From Candidatus Sulfotelmatobacter sp. (GTDB lineage: Bacteria > Acidobacteriota > Terriglobia > Terriglobales > Acidobacteriaceae): 64,000 bases of DNA. A program made the translations under genes and the position numbers. The notes under the pieces were generated by a model. It was not told where the DNA came from, made no database searches, and worked only from the letters and a program-made list of their open reading frames with translations. The stretch lies in contig JASHNU010000086.1 of assembly GCA_030041475.1 (NCBI GenBank), positions 1 to 64,000 of the forward strand, read 5' to 3'. Of the stretch, positions 8,741-16,664 are shown piece after piece (position 1 is the stretch's first letter; every line of letters begins with the position of its first letter).

Positions 8741-9928
8741 ATGGCAATACCGATCAGTTACAACATTCGCAATTTGAAGCTGCGCAAAGGTCTCACCATC
8801 ATGACCGCGCTGGGTATCGCGCTCACGGTAACGACCGCCATTTTCTTGATGGCGCTGGTGGCCGGGCTGAACCGCGCGTTCGTGTCGAGCGGCAGCAAGT
8901 TGAATGTGCTAGTGCTGCGCAAAGGATCGGAGTCGGAACTAACCGGCGGATTCGATGCGGCGCTCTTCCCCACGCTGAAGGTGCTGCCGGGAATCGCCAG
9001 AGACAGTCATGGCGAGCCGATGGCTTCTGGCGAGTGGAATGTGGTGATCGTGCTGCCGCGGAAAGACGGCACGGGCGAAGTGAACGTAACCGTGCGCGGG
9101 ATGATGCCCGACGGGCTTGAGATGCGTGAGTTGCCAGGGGCAGACGGCAAGCCCAGCGTGAAACTGGTCGAGGGGCGCTGGTTCGAGACCGGGCAGCGCG
9201 AGGTCGTGGTGAGCAAGTCTATTCGCGAGCGCTTCGCACATGCCAACATCGGCGACAGCATTGAATTCGGCAAAGGATCGTGGAGAGTCGTCGGCGTGTT
9301 CGACGCTGGCGGCTCGGCCTACGAGTCGGAAATCTGGGGCGACGTGAATCAGATGGCTTCGGACTTCGACCGCCAGGGAGGATTTTCGTCGGCGTATTTG
9401 CGGGCAAGCGATCCGATCGCCGCCGAGGCGCTGAAGAATCGCGTGAGCGACGATCAGCGGCTGAAGCTCGACGGATTGATCGAGACCGACTATTACGCCA
9501 AGCAGACCAGTTCCGGCACGCCGATTAAAATCATCGGGATTGTGGTTGCGATCATCATGGCAATCGGCTCGATTTTCGCCGCTATGAACACCATGTACGC
9601 GGCGGTGGCGTATCGCGGGCGCGAAATCGCGACCTTGCGCGTGATCGGATTCTCGCGGCCAGCGATTCTCACTTCGTTCGTCCTGGAGTCGCTGATTCTG
9701 GCGCTGCTAGGCGCGATTCTAGGCATTGTGCTCATGCTGCCCTTCAACGGCATGCAGACCGGGACCTCGAACCAAGTCACGTTCAGCGAGGTCGTGTTCG
9801 CCCTGCGCATTACGTGGTCAGTAGCATTCGTGGCGGTGTGTTTTGCTCTGGTCATGGGATTTTTCGGCGGGCTCGCTCCCGCGTGGCATGCAGCGCGGCA
9901 GAACATTTTGAACGCCCTGCGCGGATAG
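8741..9928 (+). CDS. FtsX/MacB-type ABC transporter permease (divergent fourth copy)
   Basis: 395 residues. ATG 8741 is chosen over TTG 8726, since MAIPISYNIRNLKLRKG is the usual MacB-like beginning. Helix 1 at about 18-40, a MacB-like periplasmic core at about 45-270 (with a VEGRWFETGQREVVVSKS segment), then three C-terminal helices with the NTMYAAVAYRGREIATLRV signature of DevC/MacB permeases and a terminal LNALRG. It is followed 33 bases later by a HlyD-type adaptor, the classic arrangement of a DevBCA-like or MacAB-like exporter, so this permease is the likeliest direct partner of the adaptor and ATPase. Confidence 0.9.
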   Translation: MAIPISYNIRNLKLRKGLTIMTALGIALTVTTAIFLMALVAGLNRAFVSSGSKLNVLVLRKGSESELTGGFDAALFPTLKVLPGIARDSHGEPMASGEWNVVIVLPRKDGTGEVNVTVRGMMPDGLEMRELPGADGKPSVKLVEGRWFETGQREVVVSKSIRERFAHANIGDSIEFGKGSWRVVGVFDAGGSAYESEIWGDVNQMASDFDRQGGFSSAYLRASDPIAAEALKNRVSDDQRLKLDGLIETDYYAKQTSSGTPIKIIGIVVAIIMAIGSIFAAMNTMYAAVAYRGREIATLRVIGFSRPAILTSFVLESLILALLGAILGIVLMLPFNGMQTGTSNQVTFSEVVFALRITWSVAFVAVCFALVMGFFGGLAPAWHAARQNILNALRG

Positions 9929-9961
9929 TTGAATCCAACGTTGGAAGCAAGATGAATTCGT

Positions 9962-11338
9962 ATGGCGATTGACACCAAACACGAAGATCTGCAAAGCCTG
10001 CGCATCGACCGCTCGCAGCGCGACAATGGCGGCGAGCCGCCGGCCTGGGCGCGGCGCTACATCATCGTTGGAATCGCGGTAGTTGTGCTGCTCGGCCTGA
10101 TCACGGTCGCTTACCGCGCGTTTTCTGCGAATGTGCCGCAGGTCGAAGTCGCACGCGCCGCGGCCGAATCGAGCGACGTGGGCGGAACGGTGTTGTCTGC
10201 GACCGGCTACATCGTGGCCCATCACACTATCAACGTGAACTCCAAAGTTACTGGCCGGCTGGCGTGGATCGGCGTGGAGAAGGGCGACAAGGTGAAAGAA
10301 GGCCAGGTGCTGGTCCGCCTGGAGGACCAGGAATTTCGCGCCGCGTACGAGCAGGCGGAAGGTGCTGTAGCGAACGCCCGCTCCTATCTCGAAGAGTTGC
10401 AGCACGGGTCGCGGCCCGAAGAAATTCAGCAGGCGCAGCATAATCTCGACGAAGCCCGCGCCACGCTGGTCAACGACAAGCTGACACTCGATCGCACCAA
10501 AGAGCTAGCCTCGGCGGGCGTGGTTTCGCGTCAGCAACTCGACGACGCTACCGCCAAGTTCGAAGCTGATCAGCAGCGTGTCAATTCGTTGCAGAAAGCG
10601 TTTGAGCTGACACATATCGGTCCGCGGCAAGAGGAAATCGCCCGCGCCCAGGGCGCTCTTGTACAGGCTCAGGGGCAGCTCGATTATGCCAAGTCTCAGC
10701 TCGATGCCACGATCATTCGAGCGCCCGTTACCGGGACGATCCTCGACCGCACGGCGGAAAAGGGCGAGCTGATCACGGCACAGTTTGCCAGTGGATCGGC
10801 AGGTGGGCCTCAGGGATCGGTTGTGTCGCTCGCGGACCTCAATGATCTGCAGGTTGAGCTCGACATTGCACAGGCTGATTTCGCGCGGCTGAGTCCGGCG
10901 CAAAAAGCGAAAGTCACGACGGATACGTATCCCGACAAGGAATACGACGGCGAGATCGCGCAGATTTCTCCCGAGGCGAACCGGCAGAAAGCGACGGTGC
11001 AGGTCAAGGTTCAGGTGCTGAACCCGGACAAGTATCCCGAGATCCAGCTGCGGCCGGAGATGAACGCCACTGTAAAATTCCTGGCCAATGAAACGCGGAA
11101 AGATGCCAAAGGACCGCAGGGCGTTTTCGTACCGGCGACGGCGATTCGCGATCGCGACGGCAAAAAAATTGTTCTGATTGCGTTCAACGGAAAGGCAGTC
11201 GCGCGAGAGATTCACATGCTAGGCCAGCGCAGCGACGGTGCGCTGGTGGACGGATTGGTGGGCGGCGAGAGCGTCATCACCAGCGCGCCGGCTACTTTGA
11301 AAGACGGGGACAGAGTCAAGATCAAAGGTCAATCGTAA
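9962..11338 (+). CDS. HlyD/MacA-family periplasmic adaptor (membrane fusion protein)
   Basis: 458 residues. One N-terminal membrane helix at about 33-53 (YIIVGIAVVVLLGLITVAY), a lipoyl/biotinyl-like half-motif (GRLAWIGVEKGDKVKEGQVL), a long alpha-helical hairpin at about 125-240 rich in Ala, Glu and Gln, the second lipoyl half (ATIIRAPVTGTILDRTAEKG), then beta-barrel and membrane-proximal domains. It would link the inner-membrane permease to an outer-membrane channel; no TolC-like gene is in the window, so the channel must be encoded elsewhere. It sits between the fourth permease and the ATPase of the same operon. Confidence 0.92.
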   Translation: MAIDTKHEDLQSLRIDRSQRDNGGEPPAWARRYIIVGIAVVVLLGLITVAYRAFSANVPQVEVARAAAESSDVGGTVLSATGYIVAHHTINVNSKVTGRLAWIGVEKGDKVKEGQVLVRLEDQEFRAAYEQAEGAVANARSYLEELQHGSRPEEIQQAQHNLDEARATLVNDKLTLDRTKELASAGVVSRQQLDDATAKFEADQQRVNSLQKAFELTHIGPRQEEIARAQGALVQAQGQLDYAKSQLDATIIRAPVTGTILDRTAEKGELITAQFASGSAGGPQGSVVSLADLNDLQVELDIAQADFARLSPAQKAKVTTDTYPDKEYDGEIAQISPEANRQKATVQVKVQVLNPDKYPEIQLRPEMNATVKFLANETRKDAKGPQGVFVPATAIRDRDGKKIVLIAFNGKAVAREIHMLGQRSDGALVDGLVGGESVITSAPATLKDGDRVKIKGQS

Positions 11339-11519
11339 CTATGCAGTCAGGGTTTGAGAAAAGGAAGCGAGCCAAGCGCGCGGGTTTTGCGGCGCGGCAT
11401 TTCTTAATAAAAGCCCCGCGCCACATCGCGCGGCTCGCCCACATCCTTCACTCAGGAGGCTTCGCTTGACAAAAGCTGGCCTCGTTCAGGATGACAAACA
11501 TTACTCACGAGGGAGAATC

Positions 11520-12233
11520 ATGAGCACAGTCGCACAAACCAACGTTGCCACCAGCACCAAAGTTGTGCAGGCGCGGGGCGTCACGAAAATCTTCAAACGC
11601 GATGCCTTCGAAGTGAAGGCGCTTGATGATGTTTCGATCGACATCGCCAAGGGAGAATTCCTTGCGCTCATGGGTCCTTCGGGCTCGGGCAAAACCACGC
11701 TGCTGAACATGATTGCGGCCATCGATCGCCCGACGGGCGGCGAACTGCTGGTGCGGGGGGAGGATATTTTTCGCTTCAGCGACGGTCAGATTGCCCGCTG
11801 GCGCAACGAGCACATTGGTTATGTGTTTCAGACGTTCAATCTGATTCCCGTGCTCACTGCCTTTGAGAACGTGGAGTTGCCGCTGCTGCTGACCAAACTG
11901 AATGCACAGCAACGCCGGGACCACGTGATGACCGCGCTGAAACTGGTGGGACTGGAAGATCGCGTCAGCCACCTGCCCAAGCAGCTTTCTGGCGGACAGG
12001 AGCAGCGCGTGGCCATTGCGCGGGCCATTGTCAGCGATCCGACTTTAGTGCTGGCAGACGAGCCTACAGGCGATCTCGACAGCCATTCGGCCACGGAGGT
12101 TTTGGAGATTCTGAAGCGGTTGAATGAGGACTTTCATAAGACGATTGTGATGGTCACGCACGACCCGCACGCTGCTTCCTACGCGCACGTGACCCGGCAC
12201 CTGGAAAAAGGAATGCTGCTGCCCCCGGCGTAG
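11520..12233 (+). CDS. LolD/MacB-type ABC transporter ATPase
   Basis: 237 residues. Start ATG 11520 has a purine-rich ribosome site (GAGGGAGAA) just upstream; the frame is open from 11466. Walker [14 protein letters not shown]-loop in [18 protein letters not shown], signature [14 protein letters not shown] (Gln-Glu instead of the usual Gln-Gln), Walker [13 protein letters not shown] and the switch His in VMVTHDPH are all present, so it should hydrolyse ATP. It closes the operon and is the only ATPase for the four permeases upstream. A gap of 181 bases separates it from the adaptor gene. Confidence 0.93.
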   Translation: MSTVAQTNVATSTKVVQARGVTKIFKRDAFEVKALDDVSIDIAKGEFLALMGPSGSGKTTLLNMIAAIDRPTGGELLVRGEDIFRFSDGQIARWRNEHIGYVFQTFNLIPVLTAFENVELPLLLTKLNAQQRRDHVMTALKLVGLEDRVSHLPKQLSGGQEQRVAIARAIVSDPTLVLADEPTGDLDSHSATEVLEILKRLNEDFHKTIVMVTHDPHAASYAHVTRHLEKGMLLPPA

Positions 12234-12260
12234 CCGAGTCTTCACTGACGGACTTAGGGT

Positions 12261-12812
12261 TTAGTGGTCGACCGCGAGCGTCTGCTCCTGCACCTGTGTG
12301 AAGTTCGCGATGGCCGCGGTTGATTCCATCGCCGGGGCGGCATCTGCCACCCAACGCCAGGCACGCTTGCCATTGTCAGCGTGGACTGCTTCGGCCTCGC
12401 CATATTCCACCAGGCGGTTCAGGACCGTCGTCACTGAGGCCATCGGGTCCTTGTGCCGCACCAGCATGGCGGGCAGCTTCTGCTCGAAATATTCGCAGAT
12501 GTCGCGCGCGCTCAAAGCGCGTCCGGATTCCATCAGAATCATGCGGCAGGCTTTGGTAAATCCGGGCTGGCGGCCATTGGTCTTACGGTCGACCAACTCC
12601 AACAGTTCATCGTTCAGCACGCCATCGCCAAACAGATTCGCCAGACCACTGATCGTTTGCTTTACAGTGCCGATGCGCTTGACCACTTCGGCGCGCTGCT
12701 GCATCAGTTGGCGCAGTTCCTCGTGTGCCTGACGAATGACCTCCTGCACGTGCGCCATGTCATATTTGTCTGTTGAGTGGAGCGAACCGTTCGTCTTGTA
12801 CGCGTTTTCCAT
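12261..12812 (-). CDS. Coiled-coil plus winged-helix-like protein of unknown function
   Basis: 183 residues, no signal peptide or membrane helix. Residues about 20-55 form a predicted coiled coil (HVQEVIRQAHEELRQLMQQR), and about 85-155 look like a winged helix: RALSARDICEYFEQKL, then ASVTTVLNRLVEYGEAEAV, ending in a short wing. This suggests a DNA-binding or protein-protein interaction role. The stop is 27 bases from the stop of the convergent ATPase gene. The start ATG at 12812 has GGGGGA six bases upstream. No specific family recognised; a regulator is a guess. Confidence 0.75.
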   Translation of the reverse strand: MENAYKTNGSLHSTDKYDMAHVQEVIRQAHEELRQLMQQRAEVVKRIGTVKQTISGLANLFGDGVLNDELLELVDRKTNGRQPGFTKACRMILMESGRALSARDICEYFEQKLPAMLVRHKDPMASVTTVLNRLVEYGEAEAVHADNGKRAWRWVADAAPAMESTAAIANFTQVQEQTLAVDH

Positions 12813-13164
12813 GACATCCCCCAGCTGTGGCCGACTCGAATCTCACTGCACCGCGGCTTCCGCGTTGCAGACGCAAACATCCCAGTGACCGCATGTGCGG
12901 TCCTGCGTAGGGCGGGGTCCCGCTTGAGTGTCTATACGATGGACACCCTTTCGCAGTTCCCTTGAACATTTGAATGCGGAAACCAGGCCGCCAAACAGCA
13001 ACTGTTTGATTAGACGCAGGTATGGCCGATTGGTTAACCGGCAAGAATGCAAAAGTGACGAGTCCACATGGCCCAACTATGAACGTCCAGCCTCAAGGGA
13101 TGATCGCTCCGGAATCGTTGCAGCGCCTGTTCCCCGACTTCCCGTGAATGGAGTCGCCGTGAAA
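12813..13164. other. Intergenic region, nothing definite seen
   Basis: 352 bases between two minus-strand genes. It should carry the promoter of the coiled-coil/winged-helix gene on the minus strand. No tRNA, hairpin terminator, convincing -10/-35 pair or additional gene was recognised. Confidence 0.4.
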
Positions 13165-14403
13165 TCAGTGCAAGAAGATGACCAGCAACCGGCCGTCCGA
13201 GTGGTAGCCGTCGCCGGTGGCGTTCTTGGCGTCCTGGACCGGATTCGGCGGCAAGTAGTAGCTCATCGCTTTGACCTGACTCGCCTTCTGCAGACTGCTG
13301 CCGATGTTGTCGCGTTCGCCGTCGACGGCGGGATCGATTTTGTGGGTGACGCTATTGTTCCGCTTATCTTTGGCGAAGCCGATGTCGTGCGTGCCCGCGC
13401 CCACCCAGACTTCCTGTCCTTTCCAAGTGAATGGCGCCTTCCAGATGCGAAAGTGGTGACGGCTGGCGACCATGGCGATGGGCTCGGCCATCTCGTAGCC
13501 GAAATCCTGCTTGCGCCCGAACAGGTACAGCGTGCTCATGGGCATCTGCAGGTAGTCTTTGTTTTGGTAGGTCTCTTCAATGGCACTCAGGACGGCCTTC
13601 TTGTTTTCGGTATCGGCCACATGCCAGGTGGCGGCGTCGAGGGCGGCTTGCACGTCCTTCTGCTGGCCGACGATTACGAAATTCACCATATCGCCGAGAT
13701 TCTGAAACTGGTCGTTGACGCGGCGGGGCAGACTATCCAGATCCCTGCGCAGATCCCCGTCGAGCGCCGCACTGGACACCTGGAGCGGGGTGGTCGATGT
13801 GGCAGCGCCCGAGCCTGATTCGGACTTGCCCATTCCGAATTGCCCCGCCATGAAAATCTGCGCGGCACCGGCCAATTCGGACTTGAGTTGCTGGCCTCGG
13901 TTCTGCTCGCTGCTGGAGGTACTGGGAGGCGCGGAAGTACTATCGGTTCCACCGGCCGGGATTCTGTGCACTGTGACATTGAATCCAGCGATACAACTCG
14001 CTCCACCAGCGACGTTCAATCCGAGAAACAGATGAGAAGGCTCTTCAATGTGCAGCGTGGCTTGCTTTCCTACCAGGATGGGAGAGGCTCCCTGCGCGTG
14101 CAATCGTGCGATCAAGGCAACGGCAGGCGCCGAGGGCAACGGCAGGGTGCTCGTATCGGCCGGGGTGCACGGGCCTGGCGCAGACGATTCTCCAGGGGAT
14201 GAAGGCGAGACTCTTTCTGCGACGAGCTCCTTGATTTCTACGGCGTCTCCGGCCTGCAGATCGAGACCGGTATCGGTCCAGGGTTGCGCCGCTGAAACCT
14301 GAAAGTTGAAATATTGCGCGGACGAACTCGCCTGTGCGTGAAGAAGCTGGGAAACACCCAGTAAAAACATGGCGAGGAGCGGGAAAGTCCAATGTCTGAC
14401 CAT
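13165..14403 (-). CDS. Secreted protein with lectin-like N-terminal fold and LssY_C domain
   Basis: 412 residues from ATG 14403, preceded by GGAAG; this start gives a clean signal peptide (WTFPLLAMFLLGVSQLLHAQA). A GTG 27 bases further upstream is the alternative. Residues about 30-165 resemble the PA-IL/LecA-like beta-sandwich often found in exported proteins (QPWTDTGLDLQAGDAVEI, later LFLGLNVAGGASCIAGF). Residues about 215-395 match the LssY C-terminal domain: VNFVIVGQQKDVQAALDAAT, STLYLFGRKQDFGYE, HHFRIWKAPF, WVGAGTHDIGF, THKIDPAVDGERD. The linker is Ser/Gly-rich. LssY_C is usually fused to membrane phosphatase-like proteins; here it is a stand-alone periplasmic protein. The biochemical role of the domain is unknown. 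Confidence 0.8.
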   Translation of the reverse strand: MVRHWTFPLLAMFLLGVSQLLHAQASSSAQYFNFQVSAAQPWTDTGLDLQAGDAVEIKELVAERVSPSSPGESSAPGPCTPADTSTLPLPSAPAVALIARLHAQGASPILVGKQATLHIEEPSHLFLGLNVAGGASCIAGFNVTVHRIPAGGTDSTSAPPSTSSSEQNRGQQLKSELAGAAQIFMAGQFGMGKSESGSGAATSTTPLQVSSAALDGDLRRDLDSLPRRVNDQFQNLGDMVNFVIVGQQKDVQAALDAATWHVADTENKKAVLSAIEETYQNKDYLQMPMSTLYLFGRKQDFGYEMAEPIAMVASRHHFRIWKAPFTWKGQEVWVGAGTHDIGFAKDKRNNSVTHKIDPAVDGERDNIGSSLQKASQVKAMSYYLPPNPVQDAKNATGDGYHSDGRLLVIFLH

Positions 14404-14604
14404 ATCGCACTTCCAAAGATGAATGTTCACTAATGTTAATTATCGTCCTGGGCGATCCTCCAGCGCCAGCCCCTCGTACCGGTTCGTCCCGAAAAAGGTT
14501 CGATCCCCGAATTGGGAGCCTAGCCTATCCGAGCACCATGAACAAATTCGCGCCAGCCAACCCGTTTGCTCTGGGTCTCCGATGGTATCCAAAAAGGAGC
14601 CCCA

Positions 14605-16578
14605 GTGCTTACGGCTGCAAAACCCGCAGTTGCCGCCACGCCCTTGTCGGTATTGCTGGTGGGCGCAAGAGAAGAAGATTTCTTCCTGGTCCGCGAAATT
14701 CTGGAGCGGAACCGCCACACGCTTGCGGCGGATCTGGATCACGCGCACACGCTCGAAGAGGCCAGGGCGATGCTGCAACGGAAAGCGTACAGCTTGCTGC
14801 TGTTTCAGCATGACACCGACAACACCGAGGCAGTTCAACTCCTTGCCCAGATTCAGCACACGCGGGTCACCATCCCTTTCATTCTGCTGACGGAAGACGC
14901 GGATGAAACAACAGTTGCAGAGATCATTGAGGCAGGAGCGTGGAATTGCGTGCCCCGCTCGCAACTGGACGGGGCAACCCTGGTCCGAACTATCCATAGC
15001 ACGCTCGCCCTGCACTCGCTGCAGCAGGAACAGCAAATGGCCGAAGAATCGCTGCGGAAACTTTCGCGCGCCGTCGAGCAGTCGCCGGACGCGGTCTTGA
15101 TCACCGACCGGCATGGAATCATTGAATACGTCAATCCTGCCTTCGAGGCCCTGACCGGCTACAGCCGCGAGGAAGCCTACGGCACGACTCCGGCCATCCT
15201 CAAGTCGGCCGACGTTTACCGCGAACTGTGGCAGACCATCCTGGCCGGCAACGTGTATCGCGGCATTCTGGTCAATCGCAAAAAGAATGGCGAAAAGTAC
15301 TGTGTGGAGGAAAGCATCAGCCCGGTGCGCGACGCCGAAGGGCAGATCACGCATTTCGTCTCCAACGGGCGCGATCTGACGGAGCGGCATCGGCTGGAGG
15401 CCGAACTCCAGCAAGCAAAAAAGATGGACGCCATCGGGAACCTGGCTGGCGGCGTGGCTCACGACTTCAACAATCTGCTCACCATCATTACCAGCTACGC
15501 GGAGCTTGCCCTCGACAATGCGGTCCCCAACAGTCCACTGCAGGCCAAGATTCAGGAGATTCTGTCGGCAGCGCGCCGGGCCGCGGAACTCACCCGGCAA
15601 CTGCTGGCCTTCAGCCGCAAACAGCCGCAGATCCTGCGCGTGGTGGACCTCAATGCCGTGATCGCGAGCATTGCCAAAACGCTTCCCCGCCTCATCGGGG
15701 AAGACATTGAGTTGAGTTTCCGGGCGGATGAACAAATCGGGCGCGTGCGAGTCGACCCGGTTCAGATCGAACAGATTCTGATGAACCTCGCCGCCAACGC
15801 GCGCGATGCCATGCCCCAAGGCGGGCGCTTTGAGATCGAGACCAGTGCCGTGACGCTCGATGACGCCTACATCCACGGCAAACAGGCCGCGATTCCAGTT
15901 GGCCAATACGTTCTGATCACGGTGAGCGACAACGGAGCGGGGATCTCTGCACATCAGTTGCCCCATATCTTCGAGCCCTTCTACACGACCAAGGTGCCGG
16001 GAGAAGGAACGGGGTTAGGACTCGCCACGGTCTACGGAATCGTAAAGCAGAACAAGGGGTTCATTTGGGCTTATAGCGAACCCAACATGGGTACCCTGTT
16101 CAAGATTTACCTGCCCTGCGTGGCAGAGCGCAACCAGAGCGAAGCAAGAGCGGAGGGTGCTCCCGCCGCTTTGCCCCGCGGCTGGGAGACCATACTTCTG
16201 GTGGAGGATGAGCCTGCAGTCCGACGCGCCGCAGCCGAATTTCTGACTCTGCAAGGCTACACGGTGTTGGAAGCGAAAGATGGTGTCGATGCACTCTCCA
16301 TCGCTGACCGGCACGGTTCGCCGATCCACCTGGCGGTCACCGACGTGGTGATGCCTCAGATGAGCGGCGGCCAGTTGGCCAAAGAACTGGGTTGTCTGCG
16401 TCCGGAAACCAGGTTGTTGTTTGTTTCGGGCTATGCCGGCAAGACCGTACTTGACCACAACGTTGCCGGACTTGGCTCAAACTTTCTGCAAAAACCCTTC
16501 ACCTTGAAGCAGCTGTCCGGCAAAATCCGAGAAGCCCTTGATCACAAAGATGCGTCGGCGGCGTGCGCCCGGCAATAG
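14605..16578 (+). CDS. Hybrid sensor histidine kinase (pseudo-receiver, PAS, HisKA, HATPase, receiver)
   Basis: 657 residues from GTG 14605, which has AAGGAG five bases upstream. Residues 10-130 form a receiver-like fold whose phosphate-accepting Asp position is Gln (SLLLFQHD). A PAS domain is at about 145-265 (ITDRHGIIEYVNPAF, GYSREEAYG). The HisKA box contains His286 (GGVAHDFNNLL). The ATPase domain has an N box with NARDAMPQGG, G1 DNGAGIS and G2 EGTGLGLATVYG. A C-terminal receiver at about 528-650 has acceptor Asp580 (VTDVVMPQMSGG) and the conserved Lys (LQKPF). There are no membrane helices, so it is a cytoplasmic sensor that autophosphorylates and can pass phosphate to its own receiver. 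There is no adjacent response regulator; the signal is unknown. Confidence 0.92.
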   Translation: MLTAAKPAVAATPLSVLLVGAREEDFFLVREILERNRHTLAADLDHAHTLEEARAMLQRKAYSLLLFQHDTDNTEAVQLLAQIQHTRVTIPFILLTEDADETTVAEIIEAGAWNCVPRSQLDGATLVRTIHSTLALHSLQQEQQMAEESLRKLSRAVEQSPDAVLITDRHGIIEYVNPAFEALTGYSREEAYGTTPAILKSADVYRELWQTILAGNVYRGILVNRKKNGEKYCVEESISPVRDAEGQITHFVSNGRDLTERHRLEAELQQAKKMDAIGNLAGGVAHDFNNLLTIITSYAELALDNAVPNSPLQAKIQEILSAARRAAELTRQLLAFSRKQPQILRVVDLNAVIASIAKTLPRLIGEDIELSFRADEQIGRVRVDPVQIEQILMNLAANARDAMPQGGRFEIETSAVTLDDAYIHGKQAAIPVGQYVLITVSDNGAGISAHQLPHIFEPFYTTKVPGEGTGLGLATVYGIVKQNKGFIWAYSEPNMGTLFKIYLPCVAERNQSEARAEGAPAALPRGWETILLVEDEPAVRRAAAEFLTLQGYTVLEAKDGVDALSIADRHGSPIHLAVTDVVMPQMSGGQLAKELGCLRPETRLLFVSGYAGKTVLDHNVAGLGSNFLQKPFTLKQLSGKIREALDHKDASAACARQ

Positions 16579-16615
16579 TGGCCCAGTACTCACCCTGAAA
16601 CCTCATCGCTCCGGT

Positions 16616-16645
16616 TTGATCGTCTAACCGGCGAGTCCCTATAAT
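16616..16645 (+). promoter_or_regulatory. Sigma-70-type promoter of the ArnT-like gene
   Basis: TTGATC (16616-16621) and TATAAT (16640-16645) with an 18-base spacer. Transcription would begin near 16652, about a dozen bases before the ATG at 16665, giving a very short leader. Confidence 0.6.
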
Positions 16646-16664
16646 CAGCCTGCGCGGAGTCTGC

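Noticed and set aside
14440-15966. 508-codon minus-strand open frame opposite the hybrid histidine kinase
   Set aside because: Antisense shadow produced by high GC codon use; composition rich in Arg, His and Gly with no domain pattern.
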